DNA of 64,000 nucleotides from Thermanaeromonas toyohensis ToBE (GCF_900176005.1 NZ_LT838272.1:1383587-1447586); one strand, 5' to 3'; positions 17,429-25,659 are shown, numbered from the stretch's first letter. The notes: generated by a model not told the origin, from the letters alone. Translations and numbers: made by a program.

Positions 17429-18364
17429 TTGACGAAGGCCGTAGAAGGCGCGAGGTGGGAATGGGACTGCGGCGACCCAGTCCTCCTTGTGGACAGAAAC
17501 GTCGCCCGGGACGTGAAGCTTACCCGGGTGCCTCCGAAGGGAAACGTGGTGGGGGCGACCGCTATGCATACGGGGGAGGAGGTCGACGCAATAGCGTGGA
17601 AGTGGCCGGACGACGGCAGGGTCTTTCTGGTCCCGAGAGAACTGCTGAGGCAGCTGAAGCCGACGATGCCCCTGGTAAGGGATGTTATTGTGGCCGCGGG
17701 GCACCTGTACCGGACCTCCGGGTACCCGGAAAACCGAGTCATTGAGACGAGCTACCGGCAGCTTGCGCAGACGCTGGCCCTCTCCTGGACCGGGAAGCTG
17801 GTGGCCGATAAGGAGAAGGTGATAGGTCCGCTGGAGATGGCCCTCACGCTGGCCCGGTGGCTAACGATCAAAGGGCAGCCGGTGATACGCCGTGTTGACC
17901 AGCACGGAAGGATAGAGGAAATCAGCTACGAGACGTTCGGGTTCATAGACCGCGTATCGCGCATAGCGGTCAGGAACGGCAGAGAGCTGCCGGTCAACAA
18001 ACAGCCGCTGGAAATAGAGCTGTCCGCAATGTATACCCTTATGCTCGAGATGCTGCCGGCGGTCCCCTTTCCGGTCAAAGCACTGGAGGCCGCGCACAGG
18101 GCGCCGCGGAGGCTGAGGACGGCCACCAAAAACCTTGCGTATTACTTGGCAGGGAGGGTCCCGCTTGAGAAGATCACTCTTGCTGTAAGCACCCTGGCTG
18201 ACATTACGGGCTTCAGAAATTCGCACAGGACTGAGCTGCGGCGGTCGGTGGAAAGAGTGGTCGGTATTTTGAACCCCATCATGATACGTGATTACTACGT
18301 AGAAGGTGATGTTTACGTATTTGAACTGGCAGGGAGACTATGCACGAAATCGGATGGGAGGTAA
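17429..18364 (+). CDS. Candidate plasmid replication initiator (Rep)
   Basis: 311 aa from TTG 17429 (GGGGAG upstream). I recognise no signature motif, but the protein is basic, has winged-helix-like stretches (VIETSYRQLAQTLALSWTGK at about 106-125, and a second near 250-280) and ends inside the first of five perfect iterons: its stop codon TAA at 18362 lies within that repeat. An initiator gene directly followed by iterons that bind it is the standard layout of iteron plasmids. Assignment as Rep is from context; it could instead be a regulator of the same origin. Confidence 0.55.
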   Translation: MTKAVEGARWEWDCGDPVLLVDRNVARDVKLTRVPPKGNVVGATAMHTGEEVDAIAWKWPDDGRVFLVPRELLRQLKPTMPLVRDVIVAAGHLYRTSGYPENRVIETSYRQLAQTLALSWTGKLVADKEKVIGPLEMALTLARWLTIKGQPVIRRVDQHGRIEEISYETFGFIDRVSRIAVRNGRELPVNKQPLEIELSAMYTLMLEMLPAVPFPVKALEAAHRAPRRLRTATKNLAYYLAGRVPLEKITLAVSTLADITGFRNSHRTELRRSVERVVGILNPIMIRDYYVEGDVYVFELAGRLCTKSDGR

Positions 18365-18463
18365 TATCGAAGCCCCAATGGGAGGTAATATCGAAGCGGA
18401 ACGGGAGGTAATATCGAAATCAACGGGAGGTAATATCGAAGAGGAATGGGAGGTAATATCGAA
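18356..18463 (+). repeat. Five iterons, candidate plasmid origin
   Basis: Five identical copies of GGGAGGTAATATCGAA begin at 18356, 18380, 18403, 18425 and 18448, that is 22-24 bases apart, about two helical turns, with unrelated spacers. The regular phasing and position right behind a DNA-binding-protein gene are typical of a replication origin whose initiator binds the repeats. A second motif, TGCGTAGAT, occurs twice just downstream (about 18518 and 18542) in an AT-richer stretch that could be the melting region. Confidence 0.75.
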
Positions 18464-18564
18464 ATCGGCAATCCCGTAAAGCTTAGGGATTCAACGCATA
18501 GCGGTTTTCGGGGAAATGCGTAGATCATGATTAGTAGATTCTGCGTAGATACGCATATATTAAT

Positions 18565-18599
18565 AAAGGCGCGGCTTTTTAAAAGCCGCGCCTTTTCTT
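18565..18599. terminator. Strong bidirectional terminator
   Basis: AAAGGCGCGGCTTTT/AAAAGCCGCGCCTTT: a long perfect stem flanked by A-run and T-run on both sides, so it can stop transcription in either direction. It separates the origin from the small-RNA region. Confidence 0.85.
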
Positions 18600-18727
18600 A
18601 CCTACGTAATGGGAGGGACGTCCGCTAAGGCGCGGACAGCGTTGCGGTATATGGAACTACGGTCAACAGCGGGAAGGAATCATATACTGCCGGAGCAGTG
18701 CATAATAAATTCCACACGGAAGAGGGA

Positions 18728-18756
18728 TTGACTGCGATGCGATGACGTCGTATAAT
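18728..18756 (+). promoter_or_regulatory. Consensus sigma-A promoter of small RNA, copy 1
   Basis: TTGACT at 18728-18733, 17-base spacer, TATAAT at 18751-18756. Transcription should start near 18763. The second copy of the same RNA motif has an equally good promoter at the same distance (37262-37290). Confidence 0.75.
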
Positions 18757-18762
18757 ATAATA

Positions 18763-18899
18763 ACAAAAACAACCGAGAGGTGCGAGTGATAAACCCGGGG
18801 GTGACAAAAACGTTAACAGGAATCCCTGGGCAGTGAGTTTTTTGTCTTCGAAGAAAGAAAAATAAGAGGCCGCCCAATTTTGCGGGCGGTTTTCTTTTT
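18763..18899 (+). ncRNA. Unassigned structured small RNA, copy 1
   Basis: About 135 nt from the promoter at 18728 to a terminator. It contains GTGACAAAAACGTTAACAGG (18797-18816) enclosed by a CCCGGG ... CCCTGGG stem. The same core, with the stem changed to CCCCGGG/CCCCGGG, recurs at 37335 behind an identical promoter layout. No good reading frame with a ribosome binding site is present. I do not recognise a known riboswitch or sRNA family; it could be a regulator, a decoy or a leader of the 19101 gene. Confidence 0.6.
18868..18899 (+). terminator. Rho-independent terminator of small RNA
   Basis: CCGCCC AATTTTGC GGGCGG stem-loop followed by TTTTCTTTTT. Confidence 0.8.
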
Positions 18900-18995
18900 C
18901 TTCGGGTAGAGTTCCCGGCTACAGCATGGTGTTACGCGCGTACCGTTCTTTGCTGAAAGTTCTATCTGACTCCAAGGGGGACAAGTGTTTAGAAG

Positions 18996-19027
18996 CCCGG
19001 AAGTTTTCTTCCGGGATTTTCTTTTTT
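18996..19027 (+). terminator. Rho-independent terminator
   Basis: CCCGGAAG TTTT CTTCCGGG followed by ATTTTCTTTTTT. It sits 70 bases upstream of the Cys-rich gene and may act as an attenuator of read-through from the small-RNA region. Confidence 0.75.
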
Positions 19028-19100
19028 GGAGGAGGGGCTTATTTTCTCCGCTTTCCCAGATAGTTTTTGCCGGACATTGGCCCAGTGGAGGTGAGAGACC

Positions 19101-19295
19101 ATGAATGACCTTATAGATTGTTGCCCCGTGAGCTGTGATCTCATAAAGGCCATTTTCACAGAAGTCGATGCTTGCTGCCGCAGCTGCCCGGAACATCTCG
19201 AAGGGGATTGCCCGGAATACTGCTTGGCTTACCGGTTGCTGCGACTGGTACCGGCAGACTTTGACTTTGGGGTGGTCGAGAAGAATGAACCTTGA
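19101..19295 (+). CDS. Small Cys-rich protein
   Basis: 64 aa from ATG 19101 with GTGGAGGTGAGAG upstream. Nine Cys in the first half (CCPVSC, CCRSCPEH, CPEYC) suggest one or two zinc or Fe-S knuckles. It overlaps the start of the ParB-methyltransferase gene by 11 bases, so the two are translationally coupled. No family recognised. Confidence 0.65.
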   Translation: MNDLIDCCPVSCDLIKAIFTEVDACCRSCPEHLEGDCPEYCLAYRLLRLVPADFDFGVVEKNEP

Positions 19296-21054
19296 GCATG
19301 TACCAGTAGAAATAGTGCATCCACACCCTGACAACCCGCGGCTAAAGGTGCGCGAGGACGTAGTAGAAATTCTAGCTAGCCGCATAAGGGAGCAAGGTTT
19401 TCAAGAATGTTATGCTATTGTGGTGCGTCCGTGGAATGGAGGGTACCAGGTGGTATCCGGCCATCACCGTTTGGAAGCGGCAAAGCGGGCTGGCTTGAAA
19501 ACAGTACCCTGCTGGGTGAGGGAGATGACCGATGAAGAGGCTTTTATGGAGCTCCTCCTGAGCAACCAGCAGGGCGAGCTGACTCCTTTGGAGCGCGGGA
19601 AGCACGCCTGGGAGGCGGTGCAGAAGTACAGCCGCAACGGGCTCTCCGTGACCGAGTACGCACGGAGGGTTGGAATGGCCCACAACACGGTCAGCGACCT
19701 GATGGCAGCCTATGAAGTTTACCAGGAATGTGTCGCGCGCGCGACAAATTTAGATTCGCTGACCGCGACCCACCTTCGCATCATCTCCCGTGCCGACCGT
19801 GAGGATTGGCCTTGGCTGTGCCAAATGGCCGCCGAAAAGGAGTTGTCCTCTCGTGTTCTTGAAGAGGCTGTGGCCGAAGCCAAGAAGGTAAGCGTTCCTC
19901 CCGAACTGGCCGGCTGGCTCGACCAGACCGAACTCAGGAAACAGGTCGCTGCCGACCTTCAGCGGAAGGCAGGCGACCGCTGGGCTGGCGTCATAGCCAA
20001 GGCATTTGAACTGTACCAATCCCTGCCTGAAGAAACTGAGATATGGGTTGTAGACGTAGAAAAGGACACGGCTGAAAAAATAACGGTAAAGCCGCGCAAA
20101 GAGTTTGTCAAACTGCTAAAGGAGAAGGAAGTGAACACACAGTCGGGATGCGAGAAGGCGAAGCTTGACGTTCTGGCCTGGCTGGAGGAGAATGCAAGGG
20201 CATATGCGGCATGGCAGGCCCGAAAGGCGGCAGAGGCCGAAGCCGAGCGGCGTAGGCTAGAAGAAGAGAGGCAACGCATGGAAGTTTTGCGGAAGTTGGA
20301 ACCCAGGGTTTACTATAAGTCCTGCCTGAACATGGAGGAAGTGCCTGATGAGAGCGTGGATTTGATTTTCGCCGACCCTCCCTATGGAGTTTCAGACGGC
20401 GGGGTTACCGTGCGTTCTGGGGAGTTGGCACCGGTGGACAAGGGCGAGTGGGACAGGCCGGAGAACGTGCCGGACCCAGAGCTCTGGCTGAAGGAGTGCT
20501 GGCGGGTGCTGAAGCCTGGCGGCAGCATCTACGTATCCGGCACACTCCACAACATCTTTGACGTAGCGGTGGCAATGCGGAGGACCGGTTTCACCATCCA
20601 AAATGACATAATCTGGTACAAAAAGAACGCTCCCCCTCTTCTGGCACGCCAGGATATGTATGTCCCGAGCCACGAGACCATTCTTTTCGCAACAAAGGGA
20701 CCCCGTCCCAGCTACTTTGACTACGAGGGCTTGAGAGCGGAAAACGATGGGAAGCAACTCAGGGATGTGTGGGAAATACCGGCACGCAGTGCAGCAGAGA
20801 CCATCTGGCTGGCCGAGGGGGTCCCGGCGAACCCCGCCCAGAAGCCGGAAGCACTCCTGGAGAGGATAATACGTGCCAGTTGTCCCCAGGGCGGCACGGT
20901 GCTGGATCCGTTTGCCGGCACGGGCACGACACTGGCGGTGGCCAAAAGGCTGGGACGTTCGTCTATCGGGTATGAAACCGACGAGAGGATGCGGCCGGTG
21001 ATAGAACAGCGGCTAGACGCAGTAAGAGTGGAGGTGCCCCTTGGTGCCCTATGA
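19285..21054 (+). CDS. ParB-like/DNA methyltransferase fusion
   Basis: 589 aa from ATG 19285; a longer frame starting at 19168 overlaps the Cys-rich gene. Residues 1-110 are a ParB/Srx-type N-terminal domain (VVSGHHRLEAAKRAGL at about 57-72) and about 115-150 an HTH (LSVTEYARRVGMAHNTVSDL). A linker with a coiled coil follows, then a beta-class amino-methyltransferase: motif IV ADPPYGVSDGG at about 361 and motif I GGTVLDPFAGTGTTLAVAKR near 536, giving N4-cytosine or N6-adenine methylation. Such fusions occur in phages and plasmids. It overlaps the following nuclease gene by 14 bases, so modification and cleavage activities may work together. Confidence 0.88.
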   Translation: MNLEHVPVEIVHPHPDNPRLKVREDVVEILASRIREQGFQECYAIVVRPWNGGYQVVSGHHRLEAAKRAGLKTVPCWVREMTDEEAFMELLLSNQQGELTPLERGKHAWEAVQKYSRNGLSVTEYARRVGMAHNTVSDLMAAYEVYQECVARATNLDSLTATHLRIISRADREDWPWLCQMAAEKELSSRVLEEAVAEAKKVSVPPELAGWLDQTELRKQVAADLQRKAGDRWAGVIAKAFELYQSLPEETEIWVVDVEKDTAEKITVKPRKEFVKLLKEKEVNTQSGCEKAKLDVLAWLEENARAYAAWQARKAAEAEAERRRLEEERQRMEVLRKLEPRVYYKSCLNMEEVPDESVDLIFADPPYGVSDGGVTVRSGELAPVDKGEWDRPENVPDPELWLKECWRVLKPGGSIYVSGTLHNIFDVAVAMRRTGFTIQNDIIWYKKNAPPLLARQDMYVPSHETILFATKGPRPSYFDYEGLRAENDGKQLRDVWEIPARSAAETIWLAEGVPANPAQKPEALLERIIRASCPQGGTVLDPFAGTGTTLAVAKRLGRSSIGYETDERMRPVIEQRLDAVRVEVPLGAL

Positions 21055-21520
21055 TTTTGCCAGGCAGCTAAAGATAGGGAAAGCGGGAGAGCGGAAGCTG
21101 AACGGGCTGTGGAAGAACGTTCGGATAGTGGACGTTTCAGACGATCCCGGCTGGCGAGGGACCGGCATCGACAGGGTGCTGGAACTGGTGGACGGCCGAA
21201 AGGTTCCAGTAGAATATAAGACCGACTGCATCGCTCACCGGACCGGGAATTTGGTGTTTGAGATCATCAGCGACGATGTTACCGGCACTCCCGGATGGGG
21301 CCTCGCCAGTAAGGCCGAGTACCTGGTCTACCTCCTCGAAGGGACGGAAGAAGTTTACGTCATTAGGTTACCGGCACTGCGGCGGTGGGTTTTAAAGCGT
21401 GTCTCTTCGTTCCGAACGGTAGAAGCGGATAACGGGGTCTACCGCACGGTGTCTCTTCTGGTGCCGCTTTTGGAACTGGAAGGTCTACCATTTGTTAAAA
21501 AGCTGAAATTGTCAAAATGA
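21041..21520 (+). CDS. PD-(D/E)XK-like nuclease
   Basis: 159 aa from TTG 21041, overlapping the methyltransferase stop. GTGIDRVLELVDGRKVPVEY followed by KTD fits the D ... ExK active site of PD-(D/E)XK nucleases (Asp in GIDR, then V-E-Y-K). The rest is mixed alpha/beta of typical size. Coupled to the ParB-methyltransferase fusion it could be the cutting half of a restriction-modification-like pair or a phage-type resolvase. The fold call rests on the motif and secondary pattern only. Confidence 0.6.
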   Translation: MVPYDFARQLKIGKAGERKLNGLWKNVRIVDVSDDPGWRGTGIDRVLELVDGRKVPVEYKTDCIAHRTGNLVFEIISDDVTGTPGWGLASKAEYLVYLLEGTEEVYVIRLPALRRWVLKRVSSFRTVEADNGVYRTVSLLVPLLELEGLPFVKKLKLSK

Positions 21521-21536
21521 AAGGGAGATGGAAACC

Positions 21537-22580
21537 ATGATGGTAACAGAATATTCCGACTGCCTGGCCTTACGGTTCACGAACATCCCGGAGGCCGAGG
21601 TGGACAAGACCCGGGAAGACTTTGAACTCACACTGGTGCTACCTGGTAAACAAGAAATAACAATCACTGTAGTAGCACATAGAAAGAAAAGTGGAGTGCT
21701 TGTGGTTGCGGAACTGCTCTTGGATAAAAGCACATCAGAGCAGTGCATCCGGGAGATAGCTGAACTGGAATGGCACATTTTCCCAGCCAGTCGCCGCGGC
21801 AAGAAGCTGGGGCCGGTGGTGGCCTACTGGGAAGGGTGGGGGCACGTGGTGGCGGCCTGCCTGCCCGCAAAGTACGGCCTCGGGCGGCGCACGTTTGAGA
21901 AGGAGGCGCGGCCGGACGGCTTCCCCTACCCCCGGCAGGTGTGCTGGTGGCCGGACCCCGAGCTGTGGGACGAGCTGGAAGACGTCGGCGGGCTACCGGA
22001 GATAACTGAGAGAGCCGACGGAGCGGCAGTAATCCCCTTTCATACGTTCTCCAGCTGGGCGGCGGGGGGCACTGGTGCCGACCTTTCTGTGGAAGAGAGG
22101 CCGGCTGGTTACTCGGCGTATCTGAGAAGGCTGCGCACCGCACTGCTGTGGTACGTCCAGAAGGGGAGGGGGGTGGAACTGGAGGTGGTGGAGCTTTTGG
22201 CTCCGGGGCTCTATTCTGAGAAGGTACCCATGCAGGGGGTTTACGTCGAACGCAAGACGCCCTGTGTTCCATACAGGCCGGTCGGTGTAGTGGGGCCCCT
22301 GTGGGGTGTCGTGAACCTGTTCGGCCATTTGGGCGAGATGGCGCCCGTTGTGGACTGCATATCGCTTACGGTGATGGCAGGCAACACCCCTGTGGAGGAG
22401 ATATTCGTGTGGATGAACCCCCTGGCGGGGGACAGCGCAACGGAGGAGGCATTGAGGTTTATAGTGGGTGAGACCAAGCGCATGGGCCTGCAGAATGTTA
22501 TTTGGCCCGACACCATTTTTTGGTTCCGGGTGTGCAGGTTCTGTGGCGATATTACCACGGTGGTGCCGGACGCAAATTGA
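21537..22580 (+). CDS. Unknown family (CWWPDPE paralog 1), upstream of cas6
   Basis: 347 aa from ATG 21537 (AGGGAG 9 bases upstream). Not recognised. It shares a domain with the genes at 43253 and 56115: a W-[HY]-I-F-P segment (LEWHIFPASRRG), P-x-x-A-x-W, then VVAACL, then CWWPDPELWD, SAYLRRLRTALLWY and VWMNPLAG. A CxxC pair (VCRFCGD) ends the protein. It lies 18 bases before cas6 and directly after the nuclease gene, all on one strand with strong ribosome binding sites, so it is probably cotranscribed with the CRISPR genes. Whether it takes part in CRISPR function is unknown. Confidence 0.6.
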   Translation: MMVTEYSDCLALRFTNIPEAEVDKTREDFELTLVLPGKQEITITVVAHRKKSGVLVVAELLLDKSTSEQCIREIAELEWHIFPASRRGKKLGPVVAYWEGWGHVVAACLPAKYGLGRRTFEKEARPDGFPYPRQVCWWPDPELWDELEDVGGLPEITERADGAAVIPFHTFSSWAAGGTGADLSVEERPAGYSAYLRRLRTALLWYVQKGRGVELEVVELLAPGLYSEKVPMQGVYVERKTPCVPYRPVGVVGPLWGVVNLFGHLGEMAPVVDCISLTVMAGNTPVEEIFVWMNPLAGDSATEEALRFIVGETKRMGLQNVIWPDTIFWFRVCRFCGDITTVVPDAN

Positions 22581-22598
22581 AGGAAGGAGCGTTGTTGA

Positions 22599-23279
22599 AT
22601 GGTCTTACCGAAGTCGAGAATAGTAACTGTAATGTTGAGCAAGCCGGGGGCCCGGATTCCGTGGTGCTGGCGGGATTACGTACAGCCCTGGCTCTACGGG
22701 TTCATTGACGACGGTGGGAGAGTGCATACGGCGAAGTACAGCCTGTTTACTTTTTCTTTCCTGCCAGTCGGTCCAGTGTTTACGCCAGAAGGCCTGGGTT
22801 CACAGAATGGGGTGTGGGTTTTCCGGTTTGCATCCGCCCTTCCATGGGTGCTTGAGATGGTTTCGCGGGGCGTACAAAAAAGTCGTACTGTAAAGATAGG
22901 AAATGCTGTGCTGAAGCCAGCAGTGGTAACGGAGGAGCCGTTGTCGAGGCGGGCAACTTACCAAACAGGAGCACCAGTCTTGGCAGCAAAGCTAAAAGAA
23001 AGGGGGTTTTGGACGCCAAGGGAGCGAGAATTTGCGGATGCGGTAGCTAGGTCGCTGACTAACCGTTGGGCGTACCTGACGGGAAATGAAGTTTCTCCAG
23101 AAAGTATTCGGTTTGAGTTTCTCGGTTCCGTTCGGCAGAAACTGGTTCAATACCGGGGGCGCAATTTGCTGGCGTTCTCCGGGATTGTGCGGCTTGGCGC
23201 CCCCGATGAGATGCTGACTTTCGCGCAGTGTGTTGGGCTGGGGCAGAAGCCGAGTTGCGGATTCGGTTTTATTATTTGA
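22599..23279 (+). CDS. cas6: Cas6 CRISPR RNA endoribonuclease
   Basis: 226 aa from ATG 22599 (GGAAGGAG). Cas6 cuts precursor crRNA within each repeat, leaving an 8-nt 5' handle. The C-terminus FSGIVRLGAP ... CVGLGQKPSCGFGFII carries the Gly-rich loop (GLGxKxxxGFG) diagnostic of Cas6 RAMP proteins, and the length is normal. A candidate catalytic His lies in GGRVHTAKYSLF. It is the first recognisable gene of the type IV operon and is followed by a strong hairpin and a degenerate mini-array. The crRNA handle would be GTTGTAAC from the adjacent arrays. Confidence 0.85.
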   Translation: MVLPKSRIVTVMLSKPGARIPWCWRDYVQPWLYGFIDDGGRVHTAKYSLFTFSFLPVGPVFTPEGLGSQNGVWVFRFASALPWVLEMVSRGVQKSRTVKIGNAVLKPAVVTEEPLSRRATYQTGAPVLAAKLKERGFWTPREREFADAVARSLTNRWAYLTGNEVSPESIRFEFLGSVRQKLVQYRGRNLLAFSGIVRLGAPDEMLTFAQCVGLGQKPSCGFGFII

Positions 23280-23288
23280 GATGTGGCA

Positions 23289-23333
23289 GCCGTCGATCCC
23301 TTGGGGTTTTTCCCAAGAGCAGGGGTCGACGGC
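23289..23333 (+). terminator. Large hairpin after cas6
   Basis: GCCGTCGATCCC pairs with GGGGTCGACGGC, with an inner CTTGGG/CCCAAG stem and a GTTTTTC loop. It starts 9 bases after the cas6 stop. No T-run follows, so it may be a processing or stabilising structure or a partial terminator rather than a classical one. Confidence 0.6.
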
Positions 23334-23383
23334 ACGCAAATAGGTAGCAGGGGTTGATGCGATTGAGATTTACGCTCGGGTAG

Positions 23384-23539
23384 GGTTTCCACCTTTTAAG
23401 GGGTTGTAATTAATATGGCAGGTGGAGGAGTAATGCCAGACGTTTGCTTGGCATAGTTTTTACCTTTTAAGGGGTTGTAAGCCCATAGCTTTCGGTAGGT
23501 GGCTTTCCTGGATGGTTTCCGACCGCAAGGGATCGTAAA
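23384..23539 (+). CRISPR. Degenerate mini-CRISPR between cas6 and the protease gene
   Basis: Three repeat-like units end in AAGGGGTTGTAA, AAGGGGTTGTAA and AAGGGATCGTAA at 23384-23409, 23455-23480 and 23514-23539. They resemble the main array's variant repeat (TTTCTACCTTAAAGGGGTTG), separated by spacer-like stretches of about 45 and 33 bases. A further remnant may lie near 23595. The first two are close to each other; the third is drifting. It looks like a relic array or a repeat-derived regulatory region. Confidence 0.7.
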
Positions 23540-23835
23540 CCTTGACTTCATTCATGGCGTTGAACTGAGACAGCTGAGTACGGTTTGTAATCTTTACCGG
23601 TTAAAACGCCAAAAAAGGCTTGGACGCGGAGGTTTTGATTCAGGGCTCGTTTTAACCCAACGAAGGATTGCGAGGAAAGAAGTTGCCAAAAAGTGTTGCG
23701 CGAACAAGGTGGGCTCTAATTTTCCTATAAGGGGTAACTCCCGGCTTTAGAGGAAACCGTCGACACGGTCCCGGCAAGGGTGAATTTTCTTTGGTCTTCG
23801 CGGTGATTTCCTATGAGGAGGTAGATAAATAGGCT

Positions 23836-24717
23836 ATGTCAGAAGAACAAAATGAAAGGAACAGCACGAAACCCGTGGAAATTGCCTGGCCTGCCGAAGC
23901 AATTGCCAGGACAGTTAAGGACCTGCTAGGGGTTTTCGACTGGGCCTGGCCTTTACCAGTTTGTACCTCAGCTTACCTTTCGCCACTTTTTGCTTCGGCT
24001 TCCCTTTCAGCAGTGACGTTGCCTTTTAGGCAGGCGTCGCTGGCAACGGGCGGCGGGGCAGATGCCTTCTTGTGTTTCCGCAAGATGGCAGCTATCAGCC
24101 GGAATGAGATTGAAGAGCAGTATGCGCAGTGCAAATTTCAGGTGGACATCTCAGATATTTGGCCTAAGGTATTTGGGGGAGGAAGATTTTTCGACATTGT
24201 TGAGGCAGCAGGAAACTTTCTTCCAGTGGAACGCCTGTTTGGAGAATATGTTCCGCGGCAAAATATTGTAGTGCTGTACAGAAAATCGGTAATAGAATTT
24301 TCACGGACAGTTTGTGGCTTCCCGTGGGAAGCCTTGGAATTTGCCGTGGCAGTCCACGAGTCCACCCATGCCCTGATGCACCTTAGCACGCCTGCCAGCA
24401 GTAGGGTACCGGATGATGTTGGGGAGTTACTGGCAGATATTGTTTCCGGAGTGAGCTTACGGTTAATTTCTGCCTTCGGCGTGCCGGAGTTATGGGCAGC
24501 GTGGAGAGCGCTTGACCGGTTCCGGTTCGGGCTGGCGGACTGGATAGAAGAGTACGTTTTCAGTCCTGAAGCGGCAGCATTCCTTGTTGTGGAAAGCCTC
24601 CCTCATGGAGAAAGCGCTGGAAAGGTCGTAAGGCTACTGTCGGAGGTTTTAGCCGAACGACTCGCCCGGTGGAAGCCAAACTTTGTGGCCCAGGCTTTGG
24701 ATGGCGAAAGGAGGTGA
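23836..24717 (+). CDS. CRISPR-operon gluzincin-like metallopeptidase
   Basis: 293 aa. No known Cas family. It contains VAVHESTHALMHL with HExxH (H174, E175, H178) and, 18 residues on, GELLADIVSG, giving E197xxxD201. HExxH ... ExxxD is the zinc-binding signature of gluzincins such as thermolysin. The N-terminal 100 residues hold hydrophobic stretches (VCTSAYLSPLFASASLSAVT) and the C-terminal 70 are helical. The gene lies between the mini-array and csf1, 6 bases upstream of csf1, with AGGAGG upstream. A protease inside a type IV effector operon suggests crRNA-dependent proteolysis or processing of an effector subunit; this is inference. Confidence 0.7.
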   Translation: MSEEQNERNSTKPVEIAWPAEAIARTVKDLLGVFDWAWPLPVCTSAYLSPLFASASLSAVTLPFRQASLATGGGADAFLCFRKMAAISRNEIEEQYAQCKFQVDISDIWPKVFGGGRFFDIVEAAGNFLPVERLFGEYVPRQNIVVLYRKSVIEFSRTVCGFPWEALEFAVAVHESTHALMHLSTPASSRVPDDVGELLADIVSGVSLRLISAFGVPELWAAWRALDRFRFGLADWIEEYVFSPEAAAFLVVESLPHGESAGKVVRLLSEVLAERLARWKPNFVAQALDGERR

Positions 24718-24723
24718 TGGCGT

Positions 24724-25659
24724 GTGACGCAGTGGAAGGACTTGGGCCCCCTACACCCATGCGTGACTTTCACCCAGCTGGTCACGTTTGCTGATGAATT
24801 TTACGATTTTACCGCCTCAGGTAATGCTAGTGATGAGGCTATTGCTACCGCGAGCACCAAAAAGAACCGCCGGAAGAGAGCCAAAGCTAGGGAGGGCAAC
24901 AAACTGAAGAGCCCTTCTCTTGAACAAGGCGAAAACGGTAAAAAGAAGGAGAGCTGGTTAGAAAAGGTCGGAGAGCGTGCTGAAGAAACTAAAGAAGAAG
25001 CCAAAAACAAAATAGGTGGTCACAGTGCAAAGATAACGCTCAGAGAGTTCCTGCCAAGAGCGGCCGACCAGGTTGTTGGGTGGTGCCGGGAATGCGGGGG
25101 CCCAGTAATTGCAAGGGATCCCTTACTGGTGCTGGCCAGGTCGAGGAGAGAATTTGTCGGTACTACGAAGTCTTCTGTATATAGATCTACCTGGGCAGAT
25201 GAAGGCTGTATAAACTACAAGCAGTCGTTGTGGGTATGCGGGGGCTGCAGGAGGTTTAAGAAGGAATCTGACCGCAGCTGGTGTAACATGGGGAGGGGGG
25301 AAGCGCTACTGGCAGAACCGGGACGACTAACCAAAATCGGACTGGCTGACGCGATCCGCAGACTGAGTATCGGAGAAGTAGATATTCCGTTCTGCCTGGT
25401 TTTGGGCAATCCCAACGGTAAAAACCCGGACCATTATTACTTCGGCGTACCGGTGAACTGGTCGCTGGACGGGTGGGTGATGGCGCTCCGGAGCCAGGCA
25501 GGAGGGCATGCGGTGGTACAATTCAGGCCCGGGAGGGTGATGAGTGTACTAGATGCCTTGAGTCCTGAAGCTTCCAGCAAAGAGATCAAGCAGCTTTGCT
25601 CCGATGCGGGCTTGTTTCCCGCGGAAAAACTGGTGGTCTTTCTGGCCAAGACCAATTGA
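24724..25659 (+). CDS. csf1: Csf1-like zinc-finger subunit of type IV CRISPR
   Basis: 311 aa from GTG 24724 (AAGGAGGTGATGG upstream). Two CxxC pairs, WCRECGGPV (about residue 121) and WVCGGCRRFKKES (about 170), form a four-Cys zinc finger like that of Csf1, the small Cas8-like subunit of type IV complexes. The first 100 residues are unusual: a short globular start then a Lys/Glu-rich low-complexity linker (KKNRRKRAKAREGNKLKSPS). Position directly before csf2/csf3 supports the call. The linker and the length above typical Csf1 are notable. Confidence 0.7.
   Translation: MTQWKDLGPLHPCVTFTQLVTFADEFYDFTASGNASDEAIATASTKKNRRKRAKAREGNKLKSPSLEQGENGKKKESWLEKVGERAEETKEEAKNKIGGHSAKITLREFLPRAADQVVGWCRECGGPVIARDPLLVLARSRREFVGTTKSSVYRSTWADEGCINYKQSLWVCGGCRRFKKESDRSWCNMGRGEALLAEPGRLTKIGLADAIRRLSIGEVDIPFCLVLGNPNGKNPDHYYFGVPVNWSLDGWVMALRSQAGGHAVVQFRPGRVMSVLDALSPEASSKEIKQLCSDAGLFPAEKLVVFLAKTN

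Noticed and set aside
18313-18528. Minus-strand frame with PLRYYLP repeats
   Set aside because: It is the reverse translation of the five iterons, not a protein gene.
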